A stretch of 64,000 bases of DNA from Flavobacterium swingsii (GCF_900111965.1 NZ_FOJT01000002.1:424525-488524); one strand, 5' to 3'. Numbered from the stretch's first letter, positions 18,601-26,487 are shown. Notes: generated by a model from the letters alone, not told the origin. Numbers and translations are program-made.

Positions 18601-18919
18601 GCCAAGTGCGGTATTAATGAGTGAAGGAAATTATTCTGATGCGCATGGTTTTCCATTTGCTTACAGAGCCAAAGGAATTGGTAAACTCATCGGAATGCCG
18701 GTACCCGGAACAATGACTGCCGTTTGGTGGGAAACACAAATAGATCCGACAATGGTTTTCGGAATTCCAATGATTGCGTTTCATACCATGGGAGAGAAGG
18801 AAGCTCTTGAAAACAAACAACTGAATCCAGATATTAAAGTTGATGTACCTTACGAAGAAATCCTTAACGGAACCGATGCTCAAATTAAAGTAGCAGTTAA
18901 AGAACTTCTGAAAAAATAA
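15674..18919 (+). CDS. tricorn-like S41 peptidase with beta-propeller and PDZ domain
   Basis: A 1081-residue exported protease. Signal peptide 1-20 (ending SISAQ). Two successive beta-propeller regions (about 25-340 and 340-700) show repeated PDGKxIxF motifs of the WD40-like/PD40 type. A helical tricorn domain (about 710-790), a PDZ domain (about 800-870) and a C-terminal S41 catalytic domain (about 880-1081) follow; SEGNYSDAHGF holds the candidate nucleophile Ser and NASHTGG the His. A highly charged Lys/Glu linker encoded near 17375-17455 separates the propellers. The family degrades peptides in the periplasm. It is monocistronic by position. Confidence 0.92.
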   Translation: MFKMCTTLLAIFGLSMSISAQITPLWMKNPAISPDGKTIVFSYKGDLYKVETVGGVAIPLTLNEAYDATPVWSPDGTKIAFASDRYGNFDVFIMPATGGEAKRLTQYSGNDYPTDFSPDGKEVIFSSPRNGMKESVRFPSKRFFSMLYSVPVSGGRSILISSAAIQNAHYDNTGQKIIFQDRKGYEDEWRKRHTSSVTRDIWEYDLKKQSYTKITDFEGEDREPIFSANAQSIYYLSEKKGDQNLFKRNLANGNEVQLTTFEKHPVRELSRSKEDLLCFTWNGEIYTVKEGQKPFKLAIRINADIRGNEEQIIPVNGGATEIALSPNGKEIAFVFRGEVFVTATDKSLTKRITNTPAQERSLSWGLDGKALFYASERGDSWDIYKATLVRKEEPYFFNATLVSEELVINGKKDDFQPVVSPDGKEIAYLEDRNVLKVYNLEKKATRTIISYGENFSYRDGDQHFAWSPDSKWIVAENALGYFGKSNLVLYDANSDKKGINLTNSGFYNGYPQWALKGKALIWLTDKNGKRSLANSGEGDVDIYAMFFDPEEFDRFKLDKDEYALLIEKEKKDKEEKEKNEKDEKEKKSTDKKEVIKPLLLELTNIDNRKVKLTPGSVDLSSFQMTADGGKVYFMAKYEDKYNVWELDARTKELKLLAKTNSKEGDLVLSADGKMLVVLADGNISKIEIEGAKLTPVVIKDEMLLNKSAERTYIFNHAWRQVKNKFYDPKIHGIDWEMYRDNYARFLPHINNNYDFQILLSELLGELNASHTGGRYKPQSENGDQTASLGLFYDEKSKEDGLLVQEVIQEGPLANAKSKIQKGHIIKKIDGTEITANTEWNGLLNRKAGKNLLLSLYDPIKKVSWEETVKPISQDIETALLYKRWTTTMRKMVDSLSNGKVGYVHVQGMNDPSYRKVFDEVLGRNIDKDALIVDTRFNGGGWLHEDLSNFLNGKQYATFHPYGFESKGGEPADKWFKPSAVLMSEGNYSDAHGFPFAYRAKGIGKLIGMPVPGTMTAVWWETQIDPTMVFGIPMIAFHTMGEKEALENKQLNPDIKVDVPYEEILNGTDAQIKVAVKELLKK

Positions 18920-19082
18920 AAAAAATTATCAATGATAAGTTATTGTGGCATAAGATTGATGAACTATAAATAGACATTACGAAATATTAACCAAACACTC
19001 TGAAAATAATTTGTTTACATTTTCTCTGTTAGGAAAAAGAATCGAAGGAGCAGAGCTGGTTCATATTTAAAGTAAATAAAAA

Positions 19083-19127
19083 ATACCCGCAAGCACTTCC
19101 TCCTAAGAATACAGTACCTGCGGGTAT
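19083..19127. other. inverted repeat, possible structured RNA or regulatory hairpin
   Basis: ATACCCGCA (19083-19091) is perfectly complementary to TGCGGGTAT (19119-19127) across a 27-nt loop. The loop includes CTTCCTCC, complementary to a Shine-Dalgarno sequence. The region is GC-richer than its surroundings and is followed on the plus strand by ACTAACTAACC and a T-run. The long loop argues against a simple terminator. A small RNA or leader element is possible; no family is recognised with confidence. Confidence 0.45.
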
Positions 19128-19216
19128 CAACTAACTAACCCCTTTTTCTATTTGCAGATAAGGGAAAATCAAATAAATAATAAACTTATTCAAAACATTA
19201 AAACAAGATACTGTAT

Positions 19217-19345
19217 TTAATGTTGGTGATGATGGTGTCTGTTATGATGGTGACTATGATGGTCTGCTAAGAAAATATAATAGACTACAGAAGCCCCTGC
19301 TAAAAGAACCAAAAAGCCAATTAGTGTTAAAACATTTTCGCTCAT
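19217..19345 (-). CDS. 42-residue membrane protein with histidine-rich tail
   Basis: The reading frame can extend to 19411, but the ATG at 19345 gives a clean layout: residues 1-5 polar, one TM helix (about 6-27), then a C-terminal tail with 11 His among the last 15 residues (HHSHHHNRHHHHQH). The tail would bind Zn, Ni, Co or Cu at the membrane surface. The protein is too short for standard annotation filters. Orientation is opposite to the protease and the same as the methyltransferase upstream. A 7-bp inverted repeat (ATGAAAT/ATTTCAT, 19385-19401) lies upstream and could be an operator. Confidence 0.6.
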   Translation of the reverse strand: MSENVLTLIGFLVLLAGASVVYYIFLADHHSHHHNRHHHHQH

Positions 19346-19810
19346 GACAATAGTATTAAGTGAATCGTTAGAAAAATCCTGAAAATGAAATCTCATTTCA
19401 TGTTGTATCAATCAAACTAAAGAACTTTTTAAATTTGTGTTATCAAACCAATCACGACTATAATTTAGTGTAAAGGGTTTCAAATTATTCCTTAGTTTTT
19501 TCATATCCAACTGGAGCGGATGCGATATTTTTTCTATTTTCTTCATATCGAAAATCAACTTCAGTTATCCCTGAAAGTGAACCTTCCAGTTTGCCTTCTT
19601 CCGTACTTTCATTTTCAACGAAAGAACAGTTAGCGTTTTCTTTGTATCTTCCATATAAATAAACTTTTATTTAAGTAAAGTTAGTTATAATTACTTAATT
19701 TTCAAATGATTAAATAATTTATCTGCATCTAAAAATACAATAACTTAATATAGTAGTTGATGAATTTACTTTTAATGCTAAACCTCATTTATCTGTACAG
19801 GAAGTCTTTT
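19346..19810. other. 465-base stretch without a standard gene
   Basis: Apart from the short inverted repeat at 19385-19401 and the start-less reading frame at 19485-19670 reported separately, I see no RNA gene, terminator or promoter. The part from 19680 to 19800 is plain AT-rich sequence. Confidence 0.6.
19485..19670 (-). pseudogene. open frame with coding-like composition but no standard start codon
   Basis: On the minus strand a frame of about 61 codons runs between two stop codons. It reads through ...GRYKENANCSFVENESTE... and ...ITEVDFRYEENRKNIASAP... to a final EKTKE. It is rich in Glu, Lys and Asn with few hydrophobic runs, and its GC content exceeds the flanks. No ATG, GTG or TTG precedes the conserved-looking part; only ATA or ATT could start it. 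It may be a remnant of a decayed gene or a gene with an unusual start. Evidence is composition only. Confidence 0.3.
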
Positions 19811-21415
19811 TTAGCCTTTTAATAAATTAATACTCACTGTCGCATAATCCGTATTAGGGAATTTTTTAAAGAACTGCGGATCGGGTAGAAGCCCAGCTTC
19901 AGCGGCAACTTTATTCAGCACATCAATCTCTACAATGTATTGGTCCGAAAATCCATGGGTAGCATCATAAGCCGTGGCAGCGGTTTTGCCTAGATTCGCA
20001 GCAGTGAGTTGTGGAGAAACGGTATGCAATTCGATCATTAACAAGCCAAACCGATGTACGTACGGAGACCATTTATTGAAGTGTTCTAGCAAATTGTCTT
20101 CTACCTCATTGTTATGAATGTATTCTCCTCGGTGTGTAAAAGCCCCTGTCGAAGTGCTTACTCTGTTTTTATTTTTAGTCGTTGGTGCTTCCCAGACGCG
20201 GTTGTGGTCTAAAAAGGTTCTTACGTTGAGTAAATCTTTAAGATCTATATTGTAATTTTCTTGTAAATCCTGTGCGAGACGCTTCGGGTCGCCAATATCT
20301 CCCCAAATCACTTTGGCCCAAATATCGGATTTAATTAGGTTGGCACGAGTGACTTTTAGAGCCGCTTGATTGTAATCAGCACCAACCAAGAACAACGGAT
20401 ATTCATTGAATAACTTACCACGGAGAGTTTGTCTTTCAATCACTTCAAAAATATGCTGTAGGAAAGCGCCATTGCCACAGCCCATATCTAAAATACCTTT
20501 GGGTTGTTCTTGAATAGGTTTGTTAAAAAGTGCTATTATAATTTCATCAATAACTTTAAAATAAGTAGTATGTGCGCCACCACTACCCCAAACATTCATT
20601 TCTCGGTTTACGTGGAGTTCATCGTCATTAACACCAACATTTCTCAATAAAGATGGATTGCCAAACAACAAATCATCAATGTGTTTAAACATCGGCAAGT
20701 AGGAAACAGTGACGCCGTAAGCGCTGGCACGTTTGGCAAAAAACAAGCCTGTTTCGGTAAATTGATAGTTACCATTTTTTTGGGTAAACCATTGCAAATG
20801 AGTAAAGAATTCGAGTATGATTTTAAACACTTGAGGTTCTTTGTGAAATTCTTCGGGGCTGAAAGACGTTTCCATAAAATACTTATGAAACATACCCGTC
20901 ATTCCCAAACTTACAATAATAGGACCAACCAAATAACCTTCAATATGACCTAAAATTTGTTCTTGTAAGGATTTTTCTTTAGGATTTTCCGAAAAAGTAA
21001 TCCCATAATGATTTTTATATTTATTAAAAACGGTCCCTAATTGATTCAGAAATTTAGTCTCAATATGTACCGAAGTAAACAAATCAGTTTGTTTTAAAAC
21101 GTTAACAACATCTTCATACAATGGAAAAAGGGAAAAGGCATAAGCACTTTTATCGTTGGTACTAACCATTACTTCGTTAGTGTTATTATTAATCACATAG
21201 TCTAAAAATCCCTGTGATGCCAAAGTACGCAATGCTACATTCAAATAACCTTCGTTGGCTTTGTATTGCTGTGTTAATGCAGAGAGACTAATACTTTTTT
21301 GGGATAAAATCGTATCTAAAATGCCACTTTTTAATAATGAATAAGCGACTGGTGCGGTGACTAATCCGTCGAGATGAGAGAATATGATTTGGCGTTGGTC
21401 CGTTTTTTCTATCAT
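19811..21415 (-). CDS. class I SAM-dependent methyltransferase with two winged-helix-like modules
   Basis: A 534-residue protein when started at the ATG at 21415; a longer frame to 21529 adds a dubious hydrophobic leader. Residues 10-80 (YSLLKSGILDTILSQKSISL, then LRTLASQGFLDYV) look like the winged helix of O-methyltransferases, and a second similar module occurs near 170-260. The SAM site is ILDMGCGNGAF, with LVGADYNQAAL after it. The substrate is unknown; the duplicated recognition module suggests a bulky or carrier-bound substrate. It is divergently arranged with the AraC-type gene, sharing a 242-base intergenic region. Confidence 0.75.
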   Translation of the reverse strand: MIEKTDQRQIIFSHLDGLVTAPVAYSLLKSGILDTILSQKSISLSALTQQYKANEGYLNVALRTLASQGFLDYVINNNTNEVMVSTNDKSAYAFSLFPLYEDVVNVLKQTDLFTSVHIETKFLNQLGTVFNKYKNHYGITFSENPKEKSLQEQILGHIEGYLVGPIIVSLGMTGMFHKYFMETSFSPEEFHKEPQVFKIILEFFTHLQWFTQKNGNYQFTETGLFFAKRASAYGVTVSYLPMFKHIDDLLFGNPSLLRNVGVNDDELHVNREMNVWGSGGAHTTYFKVIDEIIIALFNKPIQEQPKGILDMGCGNGAFLQHIFEVIERQTLRGKLFNEYPLFLVGADYNQAALKVTRANLIKSDIWAKVIWGDIGDPKRLAQDLQENYNIDLKDLLNVRTFLDHNRVWEAPTTKNKNRVSTSTGAFTHRGEYIHNNEVEDNLLEHFNKWSPYVHRFGLLMIELHTVSPQLTAANLGKTAATAYDATHGFSDQYIVEIDVLNKVAAEAGLLPDPQFFKKFPNTDYATVSINLLKG

Positions 21416-21555
21416 AAGAGAATGTGTTTCCTCAAATTTAAAGATTTTTCTTTTGTCTTGATACAAAAAATAAAAAATAACCAAATATAAAACGGTAACT
21501 TCACAAAAATATAATTTATTGAAATTCATAATATTATATTTCTAAAACCTATGAA

Positions 21556-21592
21556 TTATATAACTTTTAGTTAAATTTTTATAACGTTTTTG
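21556..21592 (+). promoter_or_regulatory. partial stress-type promoter before the AraC-type gene
   Basis: TTATATAAC at 21556-21564 lies within ATGAATTATATAAC, identical over 14 bases to the sequence at 26500. A weak -7-like box CGTTTTTG follows after 20 nt (21585-21592). The RYAAST element 17 nt upstream is missing. The core is nearly palindromic and could serve the divergent methyltransferase as well. Confidence 0.4.
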
Positions 21593-21657
21593 GTTTCTAT
21601 TTAAGCACCTTTGGTAAATCTGTAAATGACAATAATTTGAAATTATATATAAAATAT

Positions 21658-22203
21658 ATGGTTAGTAATCGCTGTAAATTGGCGGTTAGAGATGAGCTCA
21701 AAAAACTTGGACTACATTTTATTATGGTCGATTTGGGAGTGGTCGAAATTATGGAAAACATTACTCCAGAAAAACGACAATTACTCAAAACGGGACTAAT
21801 TGATGCTGGTTTTGAGTTGATGGACGACAAACGAGCCATTCTTATTGAAAAAATAAAGAATATCATTGTTCAAATGGTGCACCATACCGAAGAACCAATT
21901 AAGATTAATTTCTCTGATTATTTGTCAGAAAAACTAGATCACAACTATACTTATCTCGCCAATTTATTTTCTGAAGTTCAAGGTACAACGATAGAACAAT
22001 TTATTATTTCGCACAAAATTGAGCGGATGAAAGAATTGATGATTTATGACGAGCTAAATATTACAGAAATTGCTTGGAAAATGGGATATAGTAGTGTGGC
22101 GCACTTGTCTAGCCAATTTAAAAAAGTAACCGGACTTTCTCCTTCTCATTTTAAACAATTGAAAGATAAAAGACGAAATCCAATTGAAGAAATTGGAGAA
22201 TAA
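21658..22203 (+). CDS. AraC family transcriptional regulator with HMA-like N-terminal domain
   Basis: A 181-residue regulator; the ATG at 21658 is preferred over the TTG at 21637. Residues 1-70 look like a ferredoxin-fold, HMA-like domain (VSNRCKLAVRDELKKLGLH), reduced to one Cys. The C-terminal half is an AraC DNA-binding domain with two helix-turn-helix motifs (TTIEQFIISHKIERMKELM and NITEIAWKMGYSSVAHLSSQFK), ending GLSPSHFKQLK. It precedes the hybrid kinase by 15 bases. Its own upstream region has the core of the stress-type promoter, so it may be a regulon member or its regulator. That last point is inference. Confidence 0.88.
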   Translation: MVSNRCKLAVRDELKKLGLHFIMVDLGVVEIMENITPEKRQLLKTGLIDAGFELMDDKRAILIEKIKNIIVQMVHHTEEPIKINFSDYLSEKLDHNYTYLANLFSEVQGTTIEQFIISHKIERMKELMIYDELNITEIAWKMGYSSVAHLSSQFKKVTGLSPSHFKQLKDKRRNPIEEIGE

Positions 22204-22218
22204 TTTTAATTACATAAA

Positions 22219-25020
22219 ATGGAAAAATTAATAAAATCAGAATACAAAATGTCCAAATCAGATGATTTGTTTTTTGATATGTTTGAATATAGCGCAATTG
22301 GAATGACTGTAATAGAAGTTGAAACCGAAAAATTTCAATTTGCTAACAAATCATTTCTGCATTGTTTCGGATATAATAAGGATGAAATTATTGGAAAAAC
22401 ACCCTCTGAAATAAGTCTAGTTACATCTGAATTTCGAGAAAAATTATTAGAATTAGAAAAAAATGAAGTTATAAAAGATGTTGAAATTGTTTTAAAAGAT
22501 AAAAGAGGAGAACAATTTTGGTTTTTAGTTTCCTTTCAAACCATTTTGTTTCAAGAAAAAAAATGTTCGCTTTCTTCTTTTATTAATATTTCAAAATCTA
22601 AAAAAAATGAAGCGGAATTAGTAATTGCGAATAAAAAACTGGCTTTTCAAAATGAAGAAAAAGAAAAACGTGCCAATGAATTACTACTTGCAAATAAAGA
22701 ATTAAAGCTTCAAAATAAACATAAAGAAAAACGTGCGGCTGAATTAGTCATTGCGAATAAAGAATTAAAATTTCAAACTGGAGAAAAGCAAGATCGTGCA
22801 GATGAATTAGTAATTGCAAATAAAGAATTATTATTTCAAAATGGTGAAAAACAAGATCGCGCTGATGAGTTAATAATCGCAAATAAAGAGTTGCTTTTTC
22901 AATCAGGTGAAAAACAAAATCGAGCAGATGAATTAGTTATTGCGGATATAGAATTAGCTTTTCAAAACGATGAAAAAGAAAAACGAGTAATTGAAAATAA
23001 AGAATTAGAAGTTTATAGTAATTCGCTAAAATTGGCTTCTCAATATTCATTAAGTATTATTGAAGCGAGTCGTGATCCCTTATTTGCCATCAGTCCAGAA
23101 GGAAAAGTTACAGATACAAATGAAGCAACGGTTCAAGCCACTGGCGTGTCTAAAGATAAACTAATAGGTTCTAATTTTATTGATTATTTTACTGATACAT
23201 GTAAAGCTAAAGAAAGTTATGAAGAAGTTTTTTCTAAAGGTTTTATAGCAGATTTCCCACTTATTATTAAAGATCATAAACTTACAGAAGTATTGTTTAA
23301 TGGTTCAATTTATAAATCGGAAGAAGGAAATGTTATTGGAGCCGTTTTGGTTGCCCGAGATATTACAGAGCAAAAAATATTAGAAACACAATTAACTGAA
23401 GCTAAAATTTTTGCAGAATTAGCCACAAGTATTGCTGAAGAAGCGAAACTGACTGCTGAAAGTGCGACTCAAAAAGCAGAAGAAGCGGTAAAATCAAAAC
23501 AACAGTTTTTGTCTAATATGAGTCACGAAATTCGTACTCCAATGAATGCCATTATTGGTTTTACAAAAGTGGTACTAAAAACAGAACTTACTGCCAAGCA
23601 AAGAGAATATTTAACAGCCATCAAAATGAGTGGCGATGCGCTAATTGTTTTGATTAATGATATTTTAGATTTGGCAAAAGTGGATGCAGGAAAAATGACG
23701 TTTGAAAAAACTCCTTTTAAATTGAATCTATCAATTAAGGCTATGTTGCATCTTTTTGAAACAAAAATTCAGGAGAAAAACTTAAAATTAATTACCAATT
23801 ATGACGAAAATATTCCAGAAGTTTTAGTTGGTGATCCAGTTCGTTTGCATCAAATTATTCTTAATTTATTAAGCAATGCTATTAAGTTTACCAATCAAGG
23901 AAAAATTACAGTAAGCGTTAAATTAGTTGATGAAAATGAAGAAAAAGTAACCATTAAGTTTTCTGTTACCGATACAGGAATAGGTATTAAAGACACTAAA
24001 ATTGAAAAAGTTTTCGAAAATTTCCAACAAGCAACAAGCGGAACTTCAAGAATTTTCGGTGGAACAGGTTTAGGTTTAGCGATTGTAAAACAATTAGTTG
24101 AAGGTCAGAAAGGAAAAATTGAAGTGGAAAGTAAATTGGATGTAGGCTCTACGTTTAGTTTTGTCTTAGATTTTAAGAAAACAAATGCAGAAGCCGTTTT
24201 AGAACCTGAAATGTTAGAATTAAATACGGATGTAAAAGATATAAAAATTTTGGTGGTAGAAGATATGGAACTGAATCAGTTACTTATGAAAACCCTTTTA
24301 GATGATTTTGGTTTTGAATGTGAAATCGCCTCAAATGGAAAAATCGCTATCGAAAAATTAAAAGAAAAAGCTTTTGATATTATTCTAATGGATTTGCAAA
24401 TGCCTGAAATGAATGGTTTTGAAGCAACAGAATATATCAGAAAAGAAATGAAATCAACTATTCCAATTATTGCTTTAACGGCTGATGTTACAACTGTTGA
24501 TGTGGCTAGATGTAAAGAAGTTGGTATGAATGATTATGTTTCAAAACCCGTTGATGAACGATTATTATACAGTAAACTTATTGGTATTATGAAAAAACCA
24601 GTATTGATTATTGAGAAAAAAATAAATGGAAATATAAAAACCGAAGAAATACGATATGTCGATATGAGTTATTTGGTAAAATTAACCAAATCAAATTCGA
24701 AATTAATGTCTGAAATTATCTCATTATATTTAAAGCAAACACCGCCACTTGTAACTTCTTTGAAAAAAAGTTTTACAGATAAAAATTGGGAATTGTTGGC
24801 TTCAACAGTTCATAAAATGATACCTTCTTTTGCTATAATGGGAATAAATCCTGAAATAACTGAAGTGGCTATGAAGATCCAAGAATATGCTCATAGTTTA
24901 GAACTGACTAAAGATTTGGATAAGTTAATTCTACAACTTGAAAATGTATGTACAAAAGCTTGTGCGGAACTTGAATTAGAATTGATTAACCTAAATAAAC
25001 CTACTGATGAAAATCGATAA
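22219..25020 (+). CDS. hybrid sensor histidine kinase: PAS, coiled-coil repeats, PAS, HisKA, HATPase, receiver, Hpt
   Basis: A 933-residue cytoplasmic phosphorelay protein with no TM helix. The order is PAS 1 (15-125), about six 22-residue coiled-coil repeats (131-262), PAS 2 (275-385), HisKA with phospho-acceptor His436 in SHEIRTP, HATPase (N box LSNAIKFT, G boxes DTGIGI and GTGLGLAI), receiver (about 675-795) with Asp725 in MDLQMPEMNG, and an Hpt domain with His865 in STVHKMIPSF. Phosphate could pass His-Asp-His to the receiver protein that overlaps its end by 14 bases. The input signal is cytosolic and unknown. Confidence 0.93.
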   Translation: MEKLIKSEYKMSKSDDLFFDMFEYSAIGMTVIEVETEKFQFANKSFLHCFGYNKDEIIGKTPSEISLVTSEFREKLLELEKNEVIKDVEIVLKDKRGEQFWFLVSFQTILFQEKKCSLSSFINISKSKKNEAELVIANKKLAFQNEEKEKRANELLLANKELKLQNKHKEKRAAELVIANKELKFQTGEKQDRADELVIANKELLFQNGEKQDRADELIIANKELLFQSGEKQNRADELVIADIELAFQNDEKEKRVIENKELEVYSNSLKLASQYSLSIIEASRDPLFAISPEGKVTDTNEATVQATGVSKDKLIGSNFIDYFTDTCKAKESYEEVFSKGFIADFPLIIKDHKLTEVLFNGSIYKSEEGNVIGAVLVARDITEQKILETQLTEAKIFAELATSIAEEAKLTAESATQKAEEAVKSKQQFLSNMSHEIRTPMNAIIGFTKVVLKTELTAKQREYLTAIKMSGDALIVLINDILDLAKVDAGKMTFEKTPFKLNLSIKAMLHLFETKIQEKNLKLITNYDENIPEVLVGDPVRLHQIILNLLSNAIKFTNQGKITVSVKLVDENEEKVTIKFSVTDTGIGIKDTKIEKVFENFQQATSGTSRIFGGTGLGLAIVKQLVEGQKGKIEVESKLDVGSTFSFVLDFKKTNAEAVLEPEMLELNTDVKDIKILVVEDMELNQLLMKTLLDDFGFECEIASNGKIAIEKLKEKAFDIILMDLQMPEMNGFEATEYIRKEMKSTIPIIALTADVTTVDVARCKEVGMNDYVSKPVDERLLYSKLIGIMKKPVLIIEKKINGNIKTEEIRYVDMSYLVKLTKSNSKLMSEIISLYLKQTPPLVTSLKKSFTDKNWELLASTVHKMIPSFAIMGINPEITEVAMKIQEYAHSLELTKDLDKLILQLENVCTKACAELELELINLNKPTDENR
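22609..23005 (+). repeat. tandem 66-bp repeats coding a 22-residue coiled-coil unit
   Basis: About six in-frame units of the type ELVIANKELxFQNxEKxxRA lie between the two PAS domains of the kinase. Several units differ by only a few bases, so copy number may vary by slippage or recombination. Each unit is about three heptads, which would keep helical phase when units are gained or lost. Confidence 0.85.
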
Positions 25021-25441
25021 CAAAATAAAATTATTTCTAGTAGATGACGATGCCGTTTTCTTAAAATCATTAGAAATTCAATTTTTAGATCACGCCGATT
25101 TTGAAATTGAAACTTTTGCAACAGGAGAACTATGTTTAGCCAATTTATCAAAAAAACCAGATGTTGTAATTTTAGATTTTCATTTAGATGGAATTGAAAA
25201 AACCGCTATAAATGGGCTTCAAACATTAGATGAAATTAAGAAATTTGATGCAGAAATCCCTGTGATTATGCTTTCTAGTCAAGATAAAATTGAAGTAGCA
25301 GTGCAATGTATTCATCATGATGCTTTTGATTATGTTGTGAAAAGTGAAACCGCTTTTTTCAGATTGCAAAAAATAATTTCTTCCATTTTTAAATTGAAAC
25401 AAATAAAAAAAGAATTGAATTGGTATATGGATAGAATGTAA
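25007..25441 (+). CDS. receiver-only response regulator
   Basis: A 144-residue protein with one receiver domain and no output domain. Acidic residues DDDAV at the N-terminus, the phospho-acceptor Asp in VVILDFHLDG, Ser in IMLSSQDK and the conserved Lys in VVKSE are present. It overlaps the hybrid kinase by 14 bases and is the obvious acceptor of its Hpt phosphate. Without a DNA-binding domain it must act through protein contact, perhaps on the nearby AraC-type regulator. A terminator follows at 25484. Confidence 0.9.
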   Translation: MKIDNKIKLFLVDDDAVFLKSLEIQFLDHADFEIETFATGELCLANLSKKPDVVILDFHLDGIEKTAINGLQTLDEIKKFDAEIPVIMLSSQDKIEVAVQCIHHDAFDYVVKSETAFFRLQKIISSIFKLKQIKKELNWYMDRM

Positions 25442-25483
25442 ATTCGTGAAAAATAAAAGTTAAAATCAGTTTTGTTTTTGCTT

Positions 25484-25517
25484 AAAATGGCTGTTAAGAA
25501 TTGACAGCCATTTTTTT
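25484..25517 (+). terminator. intrinsic terminator after the kinase-receiver operon
   Basis: AAAATGGCTGT (25484-25494) and ACAGCCATTTT (25504-25514) form an 11-bp stem with a 9-nt loop followed by T residues. Confidence 0.85.
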
Positions 25518-25534
25518 GTTTTCATCATAATTAT

Positions 25535-25589
25535 ACAACTAAAGAAATAAATTATATAACATTATAAGTTCTATGAGAGGCTAGATTTA
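25535..25589 (+). promoter_or_regulatory. three-part stress-type promoter before the lipoprotein gene
   Basis: ACAACT at 25535-25540, 11 nt, TTATATAAC at 25552-25560, 21 nt, and TAGATTTA at 25582-25589. The 36 bases around the first two elements match those at 26481 at 31 positions. It leaves a 46-base gap to the ATG at 25636. Confidence 0.68.
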
Positions 25590-25635
25590 CATTAAATATT
25601 TAAACTTAATTAAATGTTTTCTAAACTTAATTATT

Positions 25636-26316
25636 ATGAAAAAGAGTGTATTAAAATTCGGATTATTTTCAATGATTCTATTAGGAATGGTATCTTGTAA
25701 AAATAAGGAAAAAGAAATGGCTGATAAAAAAATTAGCGAATTAGAAAGTTATGTAGATTCTTTAAAAACTGTTTCTGCAGGTGATAGAGAAGCAAATTGG
25801 GACAGAATTTCTCAAGATTTCGAAACTAAAAAGGCAAATGCAAATGATGCATTAACAAATCTTGATGAAGATTCAAAAACAAAATCTCAAGAAAAAATAG
25901 ATGCTTCTAATGCTAAATATGAGGAATATAAAGTTGAAAAAGAAGCAGTCTCAAAAGATGTTGCTACAACAGGAAAACGAAATCCATCACAACTGTTAAG
26001 AGACAGATTATTTGGAGCGGGAAAAATAGGTAATGACATGAGCTTTACCTGGGTAAATAAAGACAACATTCTAAAAGTTTATGATAATTTTTTTCAATCT
26101 TATAAAGATAACAAAGCCGACTTTACTAGAGAAGATTATGATGAAATAAAATTAATGTATGAAGCATTAGATACTAGAAAGAATACTGTTGAAAAAGAAG
26201 GTTTATCATCTGAGGATAATAGAAAAATTGCTTCCATTAAATTTAAATTAGCACCAATGTTTAAAGTAAACAGAATTGGAGCAAAAAGCAGAGAAAATCA
26301 AGAAGCAAAAGAATAA
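25636..26316 (+). CDS. hypothetical lipoprotein, stress-block member
   Basis: A 226-residue lipoprotein: signal 1-20 with lipobox GMVSC (Cys21). The mature part is highly charged and mostly helical (residues 25-110, Glu/Lys/Asp-rich, probable coiled coil), followed by a more compact C-terminal region (NILKVYDNFFQSYKDNKADF onward). No enzyme motif is visible. It is expressed from the stress-type promoter at 25535 and bounded by its own terminator at 26349. An envelope stress or structural role is plausible but not shown. Confidence 0.78.
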   Translation: MKKSVLKFGLFSMILLGMVSCKNKEKEMADKKISELESYVDSLKTVSAGDREANWDRISQDFETKKANANDALTNLDEDSKTKSQEKIDASNAKYEEYKVEKEAVSKDVATTGKRNPSQLLRDRLFGAGKIGNDMSFTWVNKDNILKVYDNFFQSYKDNKADFTREDYDEIKLMYEALDTRKNTVEKEGLSSEDNRKIASIKFKLAPMFKVNRIGAKSRENQEAKE

Positions 26317-26348
26317 ATTTTAGAAAGTAAATTAAAGTATAAAATTAA

Positions 26349-26380
26349 AAATGTCAATCAGAAATGGTTGGCATTTTTTA
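26349..26380 (+). terminator. intrinsic terminator after the lipoprotein gene
   Basis: AAATGTCAATC (26349-26359) pairs with GGTTGGCATTT (26366-26376), including G-U pairs, across a 6-nt loop; a T-run follows. Confidence 0.72.
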
Positions 26381-26487
26381 TTAAAAAGCCCTTTAATAAA
26401 AGCAGGAAACAGAAGCGAAAAATAAATTATTATTAGATAAAAAAAACTAAAATTTAGTTAAATGTTTTATTTTTTGCTAATAATTTT

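Noticed and set aside
21416..21529. Longer N-terminus for the methyltransferase.
   Set aside because: The 38 extra residues form a hydrophobic leader unlike the family, and the internal ATG at 21415 fits the domain start.
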